The notes under the pieces: model-generated
Told to the model about the DNA's origin: nothing
Database searches by the model: none
The model's input: the letters and a program-made list of their open reading frames with translations, nothing else
Translations under genes and position numbers: made by a program
From: an uncultured Lamprocystis sp.
GTDB taxonomy: Bacteria > Pseudomonadota > Gammaproteobacteria > Chromatiales > Chromatiaceae
Length of the DNA stretch: 44,426 bases
Assembly: GCF_903933125.1 (NCBI RefSeq)
Contig: NZ_CAIZIZ010000320.1
Location: 1 to 44,426 of the forward strand
Direction: 5' to 3'
Shown: one piece after another, positions 1 through 8,882 of the stretch
How the letters are laid out: the number at the start of each line of letters is the position of its first letter
How positions within the stretch are numbered: position 1 is the stretch's first letter

Positions 1-30
1 CCTACGGCGTAGGAGCGGCCCCCCGGCCGG
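1..30. repeat. REP-like palindromic hairpins downstream of aioA
   Basis: Bases 1-13 are the palindrome CCTAC-GGC-GTAGG. They are followed by GGCC-CCCC-GGCC at 17-28. The unit resembles the GGAGCGGCC hairpin at 10130-10147, so it is probably one copy of a dispersed REP-like family. It lies just after the aioA stop and could act as a weak transcription barrier, but there is no T-tract on the aioA strand. Confidence 0.45.
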
Positions 31-52
31 GTTGGCGGAAGCGCGCGCTGAC

Positions 53-2527
53 TCAGGTACTCAGGAACCGCCGTCGCTTGAACGACACGGTGCGCTTGTA
101 GTCCTTCATGGACCCGACCTTGCGAATGTCTGCCCAGGTGCCCTTGTAGTAGGGGATCAGGTTGCGGTCGGTCCAGTCGGTCACCACGTCGCCCACCACG
201 CCATTGTCGTAGCCGAACATCATGAAGGTCTGATTGCGGCCGATGTCGGGCTCCAGGTAGGCCATCGCAAAGGTGGAGCCGAAGTCGTTGTGCAACTCGA
301 CGATATCGCCCGACTCGATCCCCAGTTCCTTGGCGTCCTGCGGGTTGATCTCCAGCGGTGACATCGGGAAGCGGTCGCGCCGGAAGGCCAGGAAGCGGTC
401 GTGATAGGCGGTCTGCCAGATGTGGTTGGTGCGGCCGTTGTTGACCCAGAAGCGGTATTTCTTTTTCTGGGTCTCGACGGTGCCGGGCAGTCCGTTCCAG
501 GGCGAGGGCAGGAAGTGGGCCTTGCCGTCCTTGGTGTCGAACTTGTAGTCGGTATAGAGCATCGGGGTACCGACCAGCCGACCGTCCTTGACCTCTTTGA
601 TGGGCAACTGGACCCCGTTGGTGCCCAGGTCGCGCAGCCGGGCATAGGTGGCCAGGTCCCCGGTGGGTCCGCCCTGACTGTCGATCCCGGCGGGCTTGCG
701 GAAGCCGTCGTTGAAGGCGTCCTCCTCGGTCTTCCAATCGAAGCCGCGGAAGCGCTTGGCCATCTCGGCATTGCCGTCTTTCTCGTACATTGCCTTCAAG
801 GTGTTGGCGATGTCGGCGGCGATCAGGCAATCGGGCTTGGCCTCGCCCGGGGGGTCCATGAAGCGCTCGGACAGCCGTAAGCGGCGCTCGCCGTTCATCG
901 CGGTGAGGTTCATCTCGCCGGGATGGGCGGCCGGCAGCAAGAGATGCGCGGCATCGGAGAACTTGGTGTGATAGAGATCGATGTTGACCACGAAGAGCCC
1001 GCCGCGGTGCTCCACCGCGTCCATGATCAAATCGACCAACTCCGCCGCACTGGCCCCGCGCGCCTTGCCGATCACGTCGCGCACGATGCTCGCACGGCGG
1101 TAGACTACCTCACGGTACTGCTCGGCGTTCAGCGTCGACTGGAAGGCGTTGCAGGCCCACACCGTGAGCATCTTGCCGTTGCCCTTGATGATCTCCTCAT
1201 CGACATACTTGGCCGGGCGCCCGCCGGGGTAGGGCGGACGGGCATAGCCTTCCTGGTGGCCGCCCATGCGCACCACGCCGGTCCCGCGCCGGCCCAGATT
1301 GTGGGTGGCGAGCACCAGGTCGACCAGGGCGGACTGGATGCGGTAGTTGTCGTTGCCCCAGATGATGCCTTTCTCATAGCCGTGCATGGTGCGCTTGCGC
1401 GTGCCATCGGCCTTGGGGGCATAGGCCCAGTCGGCAGCCTTCTGGAGGTCGGCGACCGGCATCCCGGTGATCTTACTGCAATCCTTCAAGCTCAGACGGT
1501 TGGCGGCCAGGGCGGCGTCGAACCCGGTGGTATTGGCGTCGATGAACGCCTTATCGTGCCAGCCCTTTTCGACCACATAGGTCAGGAGGCCGTTGAACAG
1601 GGCGGTGTCGGTCCCGGGCAGGATCGCCAGATGCAGGACGTTCTCGGGGCCGGCGATGTGGTTGGCCACGGACAGCGTCAGACTGCGGCGTGGGTCGATA
1701 AAGATGACCTTGGCCTTGTCGGCGGCCTCACCCGGAAACCATTCCTGCTTCTTTTTGATGCTCGCACCCGTCATGTTGGGCAGGGCGTGGGCGAGGAAGT
1801 AGTTGGTCTGGGTCTCGTAGCCGTTGGCGCCGACATAGAACAGGGTGTCGGCGACCTCCGAATCCTCATAACTGTTGTTCAATTCGCCGACGCCCATGTC
1901 GCGCGTGGCGTGGCACTCGGAGTTATAGGCGGGGCGGTTATGGATGCGGACCAACTGGGTGCCGATGGCGCTGAACATCAGCTTGCCGCTGCCCCAGGTG
2001 TTCTCGAAGCCGCCGCCGGCACCGCCATGGTCGAAGGCGTTGAAGGCGATCTGGTCCGGGCCGCCGGTATCCAGGATGCGCTTGGTGACCCCGGCATAGA
2101 CCTTGAGTGCATGGTCCCAGTTGGTCTCCACCCAGTCGTCGCCGGTAAAGAGCTTGGGGAGGGAGAGGCGCTGGCGGGAAGTGCCCTCGCCGGAGTACAT
2201 GACGCTCGCCATCTGACCGCCGCGGGTCGATGACAGGCCCTGGTTCACCACGCACTGTTTATCCGGCAGGATCATGATGTGGTGACGGCTGCCGTCCCGA
2301 TCCGTGACTACGTTGTGCATCGGCGGGGTCATGATGATGCCGAGCGGCGGGACCTGCTTGCGGAAATCGATCTTGAGCGCGTTCTCGTCCGGTGCGCGTC
2401 CGCCCTCAATATTCTCCGGCCATTTATAGACGTGGTAGCCGCAGCCGACGATGCAGAAGTGGCACGTCATGTTGGTACGCTGCGCGTCCGGCGGCGGCAG
2501 CGGGATACGATCGCGAAATTGGGTCAT
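53..2527 (-). CDS. aioA: Arsenite oxidase large (molybdopterin) subunit AioA
   Basis: Catalytic subunit of periplasmic arsenite oxidase, which oxidises arsenite to arsenate at a bis-molybdopterin centre and passes electrons through a [3Fe-4S] cluster to AioB. The protein is 824 aa, the usual family length. The N-terminus carries the AioA cluster motif C22-x2-C25-x3-C29 with S99 in the position typical of AioA. Long stretches match my memory of the Alcaligenes faecalis enzyme (the [15 protein letters not shown] region, [29 protein letters not shown], and the TVSFKRRRF end). It has no signal peptide, as expected if it is carried across the membrane with Tat-tagged AioB. It lies 37 bp after aioB, and AGGT sits about 8 nt before the ATG. 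The match is to Aio rather than Arx or Arr. No cytochrome c gene is visible before the window edge. Confidence 0.97.
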   Translation of the reverse strand: MTQFRDRIPLPPPDAQRTNMTCHFCIVGCGYHVYKWPENIEGGRAPDENALKIDFRKQVPPLGIIMTPPMHNVVTDRDGSRHHIMILPDKQCVVNQGLSSTRGGQMASVMYSGEGTSRQRLSLPKLFTGDDWVETNWDHALKVYAGVTKRILDTGGPDQIAFNAFDHGGAGGGFENTWGSGKLMFSAIGTQLVRIHNRPAYNSECHATRDMGVGELNNSYEDSEVADTLFYVGANGYETQTNYFLAHALPNMTGASIKKKQEWFPGEAADKAKVIFIDPRRSLTLSVANHIAGPENVLHLAILPGTDTALFNGLLTYVVEKGWHDKAFIDANTTGFDAALAANRLSLKDCSKITGMPVADLQKAADWAYAPKADGTRKRTMHGYEKGIIWGNDNYRIQSALVDLVLATHNLGRRGTGVVRMGGHQEGYARPPYPGGRPAKYVDEEIIKGNGKMLTVWACNAFQSTLNAEQYREVVYRRASIVRDVIGKARGASAAELVDLIMDAVEHRGGLFVVNIDLYHTKFSDAAHLLLPAAHPGEMNLTAMNGERRLRLSERFMDPPGEAKPDCLIAADIANTLKAMYEKDGNAEMAKRFRGFDWKTEEDAFNDGFRKPAGIDSQGGPTGDLATYARLRDLGTNGVQLPIKEVKDGRLVGTPMLYTDYKFDTKDGKAHFLPSPWNGLPGTVETQKKKYRFWVNNGRTNHIWQTAYHDRFLAFRRDRFPMSPLEINPQDAKELGIESGDIVELHNDFGSTFAMAYLEPDIGRNQTFMMFGYDNGVVGDVVTDWTDRNLIPYYKGTWADIRKVGSMKDYKRTVSFKRRRFLST

Positions 2528-2564
2528 GGGTGTTACCTGATTACGCCTGAGTCTGACCGGCGGG

Positions 2565-3083
2565 TTACAGCAAGTTGCTTTGACGGCCGTAGATCAACCC
2601 CTCGACTGCCACGGCGTAGAGGGTGTCGTCCTTGGTGTCGTGCTCCAGGAGGATGCGCGGCAGGTTCTCGGTCGCCTGACCGTCGACCATCTGGCCGTGC
2701 ATCTCCGGGTCGAAGATGCTGAAGTGGCAGCCGCACTTGAAGGTGCGCGCCGCCTTGTCGTAGCTCAGCGGACAGCCGTTATGGGTGCACTGGGTGCTGA
2801 AGGCCACGATATCCCGGTCCGGACCCACGCCGCCTGGGACCTCGTGACCGGTCTTGATGATCTGGCAGAAGGACTGCCCGTCCGGGTAATTGAAGGGTTG
2901 CGGGATCTCGACCTTGAGCGCGCCGGCCTTGGTGATGCCCTCGCGGGGGTAAGGAAGGGTGGTCGCCCCCGGCGCCCGCGGCGCCTCGGCCGCGGCGCCA
3001 AAGCCGCTCCCGACCAGGGCGGCCCCGGCTGCGGCGGCCGCACCGCTGGCCCTGAGAAACTTACGTCGGCTGAGATCGGTCAT
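2565..3083 (-). CDS. aioB: Arsenite oxidase small (Rieske) subunit AioB
   Basis: Rieske [2Fe-2S] subunit of arsenite oxidase, 172 aa, exported by the Tat system with AioA. The N-terminus [14 protein letters not shown] is a twin-arginine signal followed by an Ala/Gly-rich hydrophobic core. Cluster ligands are C99-x-H101 and C117-x2-H120. Two further cysteines, C104 and C119, sit where the disulfide of high-potential Rieske proteins forms; some AioB proteins lack this pair. The ATG at 3083 was chosen because AGGAGG (3092-3097) lies 8 nt upstream and the Tat motif follows directly. The frame stays open further upstream, but that stretch overlaps the promoter region. It is the first gene of the aioBA operon and sits behind a -24/-12 element. 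Confidence 0.96.
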   Translation of the reverse strand: MTDLSRRKFLRASGAAAAAGAALVGSGFGAAAEAPRAPGATTLPYPREGITKAGALKVEIPQPFNYPDGQSFCQIIKTGHEVPGGVGPDRDIVAFSTQCTHNGCPLSYDKAARTFKCGCHFSIFDPEMHGQMVDGQATENLPRILLEHDTKDDTLYAVAVEGLIYGRQSNLL

Positions 3084-3123
3084 GTATGGTTCCTCCTCGT
3101 TGTTGATCGTCCCGACCGGAGGA

Positions 3124-3137
3124 GCAACCCCCGTGCC
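3124..3137 (-). promoter_or_regulatory. Sigma-54 (-24/-12) promoter of aioBA
   Basis: Read on the minus strand, GGCACG (3137-3132), four bases (GGGG), then TTGC (3127-3124). This matches the core of the RpoN consensus TGGCACG-N4-TTGC with exact spacing; only the leading T is C. Transcription would begin near 3113, leaving a roughly 30-nt leader that contains the aioB ribosome binding site. The divergent operon encodes AioR, an RpoN-dependent activator, which makes the element functionally coherent. Confidence 0.85.
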
Positions 3138-3189
3138 GTTGCGATCCATACAACAGATCAATGGCCTAATGGACACGGCGTTGATTGGT

Positions 3190-3226
3190 GGTAACACTGC
3201 GGGGTAACGTGTTACAAAAGGGTAAC
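3190..3226. promoter_or_regulatory. Putative AioR enhancer (GTTAC/GTAAC inverted repeats)
   Basis: Three GGTAAC words (3190-3195, 3203-3208, 3221-3226) and one GTTAC (3211-3215) form two inverted repeats: GTAACAC (3191-3197) with GTGTTAC (3209-3215), and GTTAC-N6-GTAAC (3211-3226). They lie about 55-90 bp behind the -24 element of aioBA, a usual distance for sigma-54 activator sites. AioR binding is inferred from position and the neighbouring regulator gene. Confidence 0.6.
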
Positions 3227-3269
3227 GGCTCGCCGGAGCCCAGCGGACCCACTGGCAGAGGGGCGAACC

Positions 3270-4157
3270 CTGATCAAACTCTCCCGACGCGACCTCTTTG
3301 CCACCCTCTTGGCCATGGGCTCGGCACGGGCTCTGCGTGCGGACAGCGCAGCAGACACCGGCGCCGTCACCAGGCGCGCGCCCCTGCGCTTCGGCCTCAC
3401 GCCGGTGATCCTCGACGATCGGGTGACCTTCCTGCGCCAGTGGGGCGCCTGGTTGGAGGCCCGCCTGGGTCGGCCCGTGATCTTCGTGCAGCGCGGCCGT
3501 TATCGGGAGATCATGGATCTCCTGCTGCGCGGGGGGCTGGATCTGGCCTGGATCTGCGGCTATCCCTATGTGCAGCACCAGGCGGACCTGTCGCTGATCG
3601 CGGTGCCGCGTTTCCAGGGGCAGCCGCTCTATCGCTCCTATGTCATCGTGGCCGCCGATGCCCCATTCCAATCCCTGGACGACCTGAAAGGCCGACTGTT
3701 TGCCTGGTCCGATCCGGATTCCAACTCCGGCTATCTGTTTCCGCGCTACCGGCTGGCCCAACTGGGCGAGGACCCGGACCGCTACTTCCGGCGGGCCTTT
3801 TTCACCTGGGGTCACCGCCATTGTGTGGAGGCGGTGGCCGAGGGCCTGGCCGACGGAGCGGCGGTGGACGGCTATGTTTGGGAGACCCTGGCCCGGCGTG
3901 AACCTTTGCTGACAGCGCGCACCCGGGTCGTCCTGCGCTCCCCTCAGTTCGGTTTCCCGCCGCTGGTGGGCGCCCCGGATCTGGCGGGTTCGGACATGGC
4001 CGCTCTGCGCGGCGTCTTACTCGCCCAAGAGGGTGACGCCGACGGCCGCCGCCTGCTGGGCGAGCTCAACCTGGACGGCTTTTCTGCCGAGGGGCCGGCG
4101 CTCTTTCAGGACATTGCCCAGATGGCCGGTTTGGTCCGCCAGGCGGGCGACCGATGA
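3270..4157 (+). CDS. aioX: Periplasmic arsenite-binding sensor protein AioX (PhnD-like)
   Basis: Substrate-binding protein of the PhnD-like family that senses arsenite in the periplasm and signals to AioS. The body is typical ([11 protein letters not shown], then a long alternating alpha/beta fold). The family is known to bind As(III) through a conserved Cys; the WICGYPY Cys is the likely candidate and HRHC is a second one. From the first standard start (TTG 3309) the protein lacks a signal peptide. The frame is open back to a stop at 3192 and encodes [21 protein letters not shown], a Tat-like signal, just upstream. No ATG, GTG or TTG precedes it, so I place the start at CTG 3270, about 8 nt after AGAGGGG (295 aa). 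TTG 3309 remains possible. The gene overlaps aioS by 4 bp. Confidence 0.88.
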   Translation: MIKLSRRDLFATLLAMGSARALRADSAADTGAVTRRAPLRFGLTPVILDDRVTFLRQWGAWLEARLGRPVIFVQRGRYREIMDLLLRGGLDLAWICGYPYVQHQADLSLIAVPRFQGQPLYRSYVIVAADAPFQSLDDLKGRLFAWSDPDSNSGYLFPRYRLAQLGEDPDRYFRRAFFTWGHRHCVEAVAEGLADGAAVDGYVWETLARREPLLTARTRVVLRSPQFGFPPLVGAPDLAGSDMAALRGVLLAQEGDADGRRLLGELNLDGFSAEGPALFQDIAQMAGLVRQAGDR

Positions 4158-5614
4158 CCCTGTTCCCCAACAGCTACCGTCAGCGCTTGCCCCTGAGCCT
4201 GAGCATTGCGGCGGTCACGACCGCGTTCCTGATGGCCCTGGCCTTGGGACTGCAAACGCTGAAGAACCTGCGTGAGGACCAGGGACGCAACGCCCTGCGG
4301 TTGGGCCACGCCATGTCCGACGTGCTGGTCCAGGCCCTGCGCCATGATGACGTGTGGCTTGCCTATTCACTCTTGCGCGGCCCGCAGCGGGAGGCCGCGG
4401 ACGCGACCTGGGTCCTGGTGGACGATGCCGGGCGAGTCTTCGCAAGCAATCGACCGGCGCGCTACCGCGTGGACCAACCCCTGGCGGAGGCCCTGCCCTG
4501 GCTACCGGCGTCCTCCGGTTCGACGCACCCGAACACGCAGCCGTCGGCGATCGGCGGGACGGCGGAGAGCGGCCAAGACCGGCCACGCCGCCTGCTGCGA
4601 CTGCCCCTATCCAGTGACGGCGCCAGCGACGCGACCGCGGTCGGTGAGTTGATCGCCCTGCTCTCCGACGCGCCGTTTCTCAGCCGTTTCGAGGAGATCC
4701 TGCAAGGCGGTGTGCTGGTGACCTCCGGCGTTCTAATCGTACTGCTGCCGCTGGGCTGGCTCTGGGGGCGGCGCATGGCCGCACCGCTGGCAACGCTGGC
4801 GGAGTGTATGAAGCGGGTGGGCGAGGTTGACCCGCGTGCCCTGCACTGCCCGGTACCCCAAGGCGACAGCGAGATCGGCCAACTCGGCCGACGCTTCGCG
4901 CAGATGCTCGCCGCCCTGGCGCAGAAGCAAGACCTGGAGCAGCAGATGCTCCAATCCGAGCGGCTGGCGGCGGTCGGGCGGGTTGCCGCCGGCGTCGCCC
5001 ACGAGATCAACAATCCCTTAGGCGGTATGCTGATGGCCATCGACACCTTCCGACGCCGTGAAGCGCCGGAGCCGCGCACCGGGCAACTGCTCGACCTCCT
5101 GGATCGGGGATTACAACAGATCCAGCACGCCGTGTCGGCCCTTCTGGTGGAGGCGCGGTTGGACAGCCGCCCGCTGACCCCGCAGGACCTGGAAGACGTG
5201 CGGACCCTGGTCCAGTCGCAGTCGGTCGCGCCCGGGGCAACGCTTGCTTGGGATAACGGACTGGCGGGACCAGTCCCGTTTCCGGCCAACCTGGTGAGAC
5301 AGTTATTGCTCAACCTCATGCTCAATGCTCAACAGGCGGTGGATCTCGGTGGGCGGGTCGCCGTGCAGATCGATCAAGTCGACAGCGGCCTGCGCATCCA
5401 GGTGGAGAACAGCGGGGAACCGATCCCGCCCGATCGGCTTGATCGTCTGTTTGAGCCCTACCCGTCGCCGAGTCAGAAGCGCCAGGGACTTGGGCTCTGG
5501 GTGTGCTACCAGATCGCCTCCCAGCTCGGCGGAGCGATCGAGGCGCAGGCGCTGGATGGGGCGACCCGGCTGTCCGTGTATCTGCCGGTCGGGCGGGAGT
5601 TGACCCATGGCTGA
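4154..5614 (+). CDS. aioS: Arsenite-responsive sensor histidine kinase AioS
   Basis: Membrane histidine kinase of 486 aa. A first membrane segment (about residues 14-34) is followed by a periplasmic domain of about 150 residues, a second membrane segment (about 182-203), a HAMP linker, the phosphoacceptor helix with VAHEINNPLGG (H283) and an ATPase domain with the N-box around NLMLNAQQAV and GLGLWV near the end. The H-box belongs to the NtrB-like class that partners sigma-54 response regulators. The start overlaps the aioX stop (ATGA) and the end overlaps aioR by 8 bp, so the three are translationally coupled. With AioX it should phosphorylate AioR when arsenite is present. Confidence 0.93.
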   Translation: MTLFPNSYRQRLPLSLSIAAVTTAFLMALALGLQTLKNLREDQGRNALRLGHAMSDVLVQALRHDDVWLAYSLLRGPQREAADATWVLVDDAGRVFASNRPARYRVDQPLAEALPWLPASSGSTHPNTQPSAIGGTAESGQDRPRRLLRLPLSSDGASDATAVGELIALLSDAPFLSRFEEILQGGVLVTSGVLIVLLPLGWLWGRRMAAPLATLAECMKRVGEVDPRALHCPVPQGDSEIGQLGRRFAQMLAALAQKQDLEQQMLQSERLAAVGRVAAGVAHEINNPLGGMLMAIDTFRRREAPEPRTGQLLDLLDRGLQQIQHAVSALLVEARLDSRPLTPQDLEDVRTLVQSQSVAPGATLAWDNGLAGPVPFPANLVRQLLLNLMLNAQQAVDLGGRVAVQIDQVDSGLRIQVENSGEPIPPDRLDRLFEPYPSPSQKRQGLGLWVCYQIASQLGGAIEAQALDGATRLSVYLPVGRELTHG

Positions 5615-6989
5615 GCCGCGGCCCCGTATCTGTCTGGTCGAGGACGACCCGATCATGGGCGAGGCCCTGGCGGAGCGGTTGGATCTGGAGGGATTCCAGG
5701 TCCACTGGCACCGCGCGGGGCTCGCCGCGTTGCCGGACCTCACCGGCGGGACCATCCAAATTGCTGTCATTGACATCAATCTACCCGACTGCTCCGGGAT
5801 GACGCTCTTCGAGCGTATCAGTCGGGAGGCGCGGCCGGCCCCGCCCTGTGTCTTCATCACCGGCTGCGGGAACATTGAGGACGCGGTCCGGCTGCTGAAG
5901 CTCGGCGCCGCGGATTACCTGACCAAGCCGCTGGACGCGACGGCACTGGTGGACAAATTGCGCATCCTGGTCCGGGAAACGGAAGGTCGGATTCCGGCGG
6001 CCGCCGGCCAGGTGACGCGCCCTCCGCCATGGCGGGGGCCGGATGCGAGCGAGGTCGAGGCGCCCCTGGGGATCTCGCCGGCCATGCGACGGGTCGAGGA
6101 GCAACTCGCCCGCATGGCCGGTCATCCGGCCACGCCGCTGCTGATCAGCGGCGAGTCCGGCGTGGGCAAGGAACTGGTCGCGCAACGCCTGCACGCCCTG
6201 CAGTGCCCGACCGCCCCGCTGGTGGCCGTCAACTGCGCCGCCCTGCCGGAGTCCCTGATCGAGGCCGAGTTGTTCGGCCATGAGAAGGGCGCCTACACCG
6301 GTGCTGACCGCCGCCGGGCGGGGGTCTTCGAGCGCGCTGGTGCGGGCATTCTGTTCCTCGACGAGATCGGCGACATGCCGCTGTCCCTGCAACCGCGACT
6401 GCTGCGGGTGCTGCAATCCCGTAGCCTCACCCGGATCGGGGGAACCCAGACCATCAGCGTCCCGGCCCGGGTGGTCTGCGCGACGCACCAGGATCTCGGC
6501 GCCCTGGTGCGGGATGGCCGCTTCAGGGAGGATTTGTATTACCGGATCAAGGTCCTGGATCTCAGGCTGCCGCCCCTGCGGGAACGTCCGGAGGACGTGT
6601 TGTGGCTCGCGGAGCGCTTCGTTGCCGACCATGGCCGGCGTTTCCCAGAGGAACGCCGCACGCTGCAGGACGCAGACCGCGACCGGCTGCTGAGTTACCC
6701 CTGGCCGGGCAATGTGCGCGAACTGCACCACGCCCTGGAACGCGCCTGTATCATGGGCCAGGGAGACGTGCTGGCCCTTGATCTGGAGTCGATAGGGGAA
6801 CCACCGGAGGCTGCCAAGCAACTCACCCAGGGCCTCAAGGCCCACGCCCAGTCGGGGGAACGTACCGCCATCCTGGCCGTGCTGGCGACCCACGGCTACG
6901 CCATGGCCACCACCGCGGCGGCCTTGGGTGTCAGCCGCAAGACCCTATGGCAGAAGATGAAGCGGTATGGCATTGCGCGACCCGAGTAA
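5607..6989 (+). CDS. aioR: Sigma-54-dependent response regulator AioR
   Basis: NtrC-class activator of 460 aa. The receiver domain has an acidic pocket E12-D13-D14, phosphoacceptor D56 and the TKP lysine. A AAA+ domain follows, with Walker A GESGVGKE (about 181), the sigma-54 contact loop as GAYTGA (about 228, Tyr replacing the common Phe) and Walker B FLDEIGD (about 251). The C-terminus carries a Fis-type helix-turn-helix (TAAALGVSRKTLWQKMKRYG). Phosphorylated AioR should bind the inverted repeats at 3190-3226 and open the -24/-12 promoter of aioBA. It is the last gene of aioXSR. Confidence 0.94.
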   Translation: MAEPRPRICLVEDDPIMGEALAERLDLEGFQVHWHRAGLAALPDLTGGTIQIAVIDINLPDCSGMTLFERISREARPAPPCVFITGCGNIEDAVRLLKLGAADYLTKPLDATALVDKLRILVRETEGRIPAAAGQVTRPPPWRGPDASEVEAPLGISPAMRRVEEQLARMAGHPATPLLISGESGVGKELVAQRLHALQCPTAPLVAVNCAALPESLIEAELFGHEKGAYTGADRRRAGVFERAGAGILFLDEIGDMPLSLQPRLLRVLQSRSLTRIGGTQTISVPARVVCATHQDLGALVRDGRFREDLYYRIKVLDLRLPPLRERPEDVLWLAERFVADHGRRFPEERRTLQDADRDRLLSYPWPGNVRELHHALERACIMGQGDVLALDLESIGEPPEAAKQLTQGLKAHAQSGERTAILAVLATHGYAMATTAAALGVSRKTLWQKMKRYGIARPE

Positions 6990-7023
6990 CCCGGACGCTC
7001 TGACCCCCGCGCCCCCTCGCGTT

Positions 7024-7041
7024 CCGTCACCACACCGTCAT
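7024..7041 (+). promoter_or_regulatory. Putative Pho box upstream of the ornithine-lipid operon
   Basis: CCGTCAC (7024-7030), CACA, CCGTCAT (7035-7041): two 7-mers repeated at 11 bp, the geometry of a PhoB box (CTGTCAT-N4-CTGTCAT). Each half differs from the consensus at its second base, and the first also at its last. It lies about 85 bp before olsB. The best -10-like word (TATCCT at 7074-7079) is farther downstream than in a classical PhoB promoter, so the call is tentative. Confidence 0.45.
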
Positions 7042-7057
7042 CGTCTCAACACGTTCG

Positions 7058-7070
7058 CGCAACAGTTGCG
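7058..7070. promoter_or_regulatory. 13-bp palindrome upstream of olsB (possible operator)
   Basis: CGCAAC-A-GTTGCG is a perfect inverted repeat between the Pho-box-like repeat and the olsB start. Its size and position suit a dimeric regulator site, but no cognate regulator is encoded nearby. Confidence 0.3.
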
Positions 7071-7124
7071 AATTATCCTACCCCTCTCTTGATTGGAGTG
7101 TTTCGTCAGCCCCGAGGGTGTGAG

Positions 7125-7892
7125 ATGGTTGCGTCCGCGTCTGCCCTGGCCGCCAAGCGTGGTGATCGCCTGTATGTGGAACTCGCCGCGAGCGAGCACG
7201 AGGTACGCGAGGCGCAAGCCTTGCGGTACCAGGTCTTTGCGCAGGAGCTGGGCGCGCGGCTGCCGACCGCGCGGGCTGGTCTTGACGTGGATGGCTTGGA
7301 CCCCTACTGCCAGCATCTGCTGGTGCGGGACGCCGGGACTGGTCAGGTGGTGGGCTGCACGCGCATCCTGACCGATGATCAGGCCGCCCGCCTGGGGCGG
7401 TTTTACTCCGCGAGCGAGTTCGACTTGGGTCCCATCCCCTGGCTGCCGGGCCGCAAGCTCGAGGTGGGGCGGACCTGTATCGCCGCCGCGCACCGCCAGG
7501 GGTCGGCGATCGCCGTCCTGTGGTCGGGGCTCGCCGGTTATGTCCAACTCCATGGGTTTGATTTTCTGTTCGGCTGCGCCAGTTTTCCGCTGGGTGAGGG
7601 GGATGTGCAGGCGGCGGCGATCATGAACCGGCTGCGCCGTCAGGCGCTGGCACCGGAGTCGCTGCGGGTGACGCCGCGCGCGCCGTTGCTCACGACATCA
7701 GTGGCCGATACGATTCTCGATGCACCCCTGCCGGCCTTGCTGCGCGCCTATGTGCGGCTGGGTGCCAAAGTCTGCGGCGAGGCCTGTCGCGATCCGGACT
7801 TCCAGGTGGCAGATGTGCTGATGCTGCTGCGGATGGAGGATCTGAATCCTTCCTATGCGCGCCATTTCCTGGAACGGGCGGCGGGAGCCTGA
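7125..7892 (+). CDS. olsB: OlsB-type L-ornithine N-alpha-acyltransferase (GNAT family)
   Basis: Probable first enzyme of ornithine-lipid synthesis, attaching a 3-hydroxyacyl group from acyl-ACP to the alpha-amino group of ornithine. The family is often annotated 'putative hemolysin'. The 255-aa protein shows family features: EVREAQALRYQVFAQELGA near the N-terminus, LEVGRTCI, and FLFGCASFPLGEGD. The ATG at 7125 was chosen because GAGGG lies 6 nt upstream; an earlier in-frame TTG (7089) has poorer support. The product is soluble or peripheral. The next gene is an OlsA-like acyltransferase, the expected second enzyme, which strengthens the call. Confidence 0.82.
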   Translation: MVASASALAAKRGDRLYVELAASEHEVREAQALRYQVFAQELGARLPTARAGLDVDGLDPYCQHLLVRDAGTGQVVGCTRILTDDQAARLGRFYSASEFDLGPIPWLPGRKLEVGRTCIAAAHRQGSAIAVLWSGLAGYVQLHGFDFLFGCASFPLGEGDVQAAAIMNRLRRQALAPESLRVTPRAPLLTTSVADTILDAPLPALLRAYVRLGAKVCGEACRDPDFQVADVLMLLRMEDLNPSYARHFLERAAGA

Positions 7893-7954
7893 TCGGCCGT
7901 GCCTGCGATGCTTAGAGGTCAGTGCCCGCCGCAAGGTACCATCCGTGGCCTTGG

Positions 7955-7975
7955 ATTCCGGCTTCCTGCCGGAAT
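7955..7975. repeat. REP-like hairpin between olsB and olsA
   Basis: ATTCCGGC-TTCCT-GCCGGAAT, a perfect 8-bp stem with a 5-nt loop. It lies in the short gap before olsA and argues that olsA does not start as far upstream as GTG 7899. Confidence 0.6.
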
Positions 7976-8000
7976 GCTTGGGGTGGTTTTCCCACAACTG

Positions 8001-8882
8001 ATGGCGGAACGGGGCACGAGGCACATGAGGGTACAGGCGGGGGCATTCCGCTCCCTGTGGCGCGGTCTGCGCTTTCTTGAGCACGTGATCACCGGCGTGT
8101 TGATTCTGTGCGTCGTCGGTCTGGGGTCCCGCGCGGGTCGCCGGCCGGCCTGGCTGCCCGGTGTGGTGCAGTGGTGGTACGGGCGGATGAGCCGGGCGCT
8201 GGGGGTGCGGGTGAACACCGTGGGCGCGGTCGCGGATCGCTGCCTCTTGGTGTGCAACCACGTCTCCTGGCTGGACCCGATGGTCCTGGGCGCCTCGGGA
8301 CACATGGCGTTTTTGGCCAAGGCGGAGATCCGCGGCTGGCCCCTGATCGGTTGGATGTCCGATCTGGTCGGGACCCTGTTCATTGCGCGGGGCGCCCATC
8401 AGGTCGAGTCGGTGACCGCCCGGATCAGCGAGCGCATCGCGCGCGGGGAGACCTTGGCCATCTTTCCCGAGGGCACCACCAGCCGCGGCCTGGGGGTGCG
8501 CCGATTCTATCCACGGCTGTTCGCCATTGCCCAGCAACCGGGGCTGGGGGTGCAGCCGGTGGCCATCCTGTATCACCGCGAGGGCGATCCGGCGCCGGAT
8601 CAGGACATCGCCTTTGTCGATGAAGAGAGCCTGATCGCCAACCTGTGGCGGGTGCTGCGCCATCCCGGATTGGTCTGCGAGGTGCAGTTTCTGCCGCCCA
8701 TCTGGCCGCGTGTCGAGGACCAGCGACGCGCGCTGTCGGCGCTTGCGCGGCGCCGGATCGTCACCGCCTTGGGCTTGCCGGAGGGCGCTGGTATGGATGC
8801 GCCGCCCCGTCCCGGTTCGCGGGCCGGCCGGTTGCAGGCTGAGGCGGACGCCCGGAGCAGTGCGGATTCGTCCCATGGATGA
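8001..8882 (+). CDS. olsA: OlsA/PlsC-type lyso-ornithine lipid O-acyltransferase
   Basis: 1-acylglycerol-phosphate acyltransferase family member, about 293 aa. It probably adds the second acyl chain to lyso-ornithine lipid at the inner membrane. A hydrophobic segment near the N-terminus (HVITGVLILCVVGLG) precedes the catalytic HX4D box in NHVSWLD (H87, D92) and the FPEGTTS substrate box. General PlsC activity on lysophosphatidate cannot be excluded. The start is uncertain: ATG 8001 and ATG 8025 are both possible, while GTG 7899 would run through a REP-like hairpin. The end overlaps the next gene by 8 bp. Confidence 0.8.
   Translation: MAERGTRHMRVQAGAFRSLWRGLRFLEHVITGVLILCVVGLGSRAGRRPAWLPGVVQWWYGRMSRALGVRVNTVGAVADRCLLVCNHVSWLDPMVLGASGHMAFLAKAEIRGWPLIGWMSDLVGTLFIARGAHQVESVTARISERIARGETLAIFPEGTTSRGLGVRRFYPRLFAIAQQPGLGVQPVAILYHREGDPAPDQDIAFVDEESLIANLWRVLRHPGLVCEVQFLPPIWPRVEDQRRALSALARRRIVTALGLPEGAGMDAPPRPGSRAGRLQAEADARSSADSSHG

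Noticed and set aside
923-2233. Long open frame opposite aioA
   Set aside because: Shadow of the high-GC aioA gene; Gly/Ala/Val-rich translation with no family features.
3185-3901. Long plus-strand frame overlapping aioX
   Set aside because: Another frame of aioX; no domain pattern, whereas the aioX frame has clear PhnD-like features.
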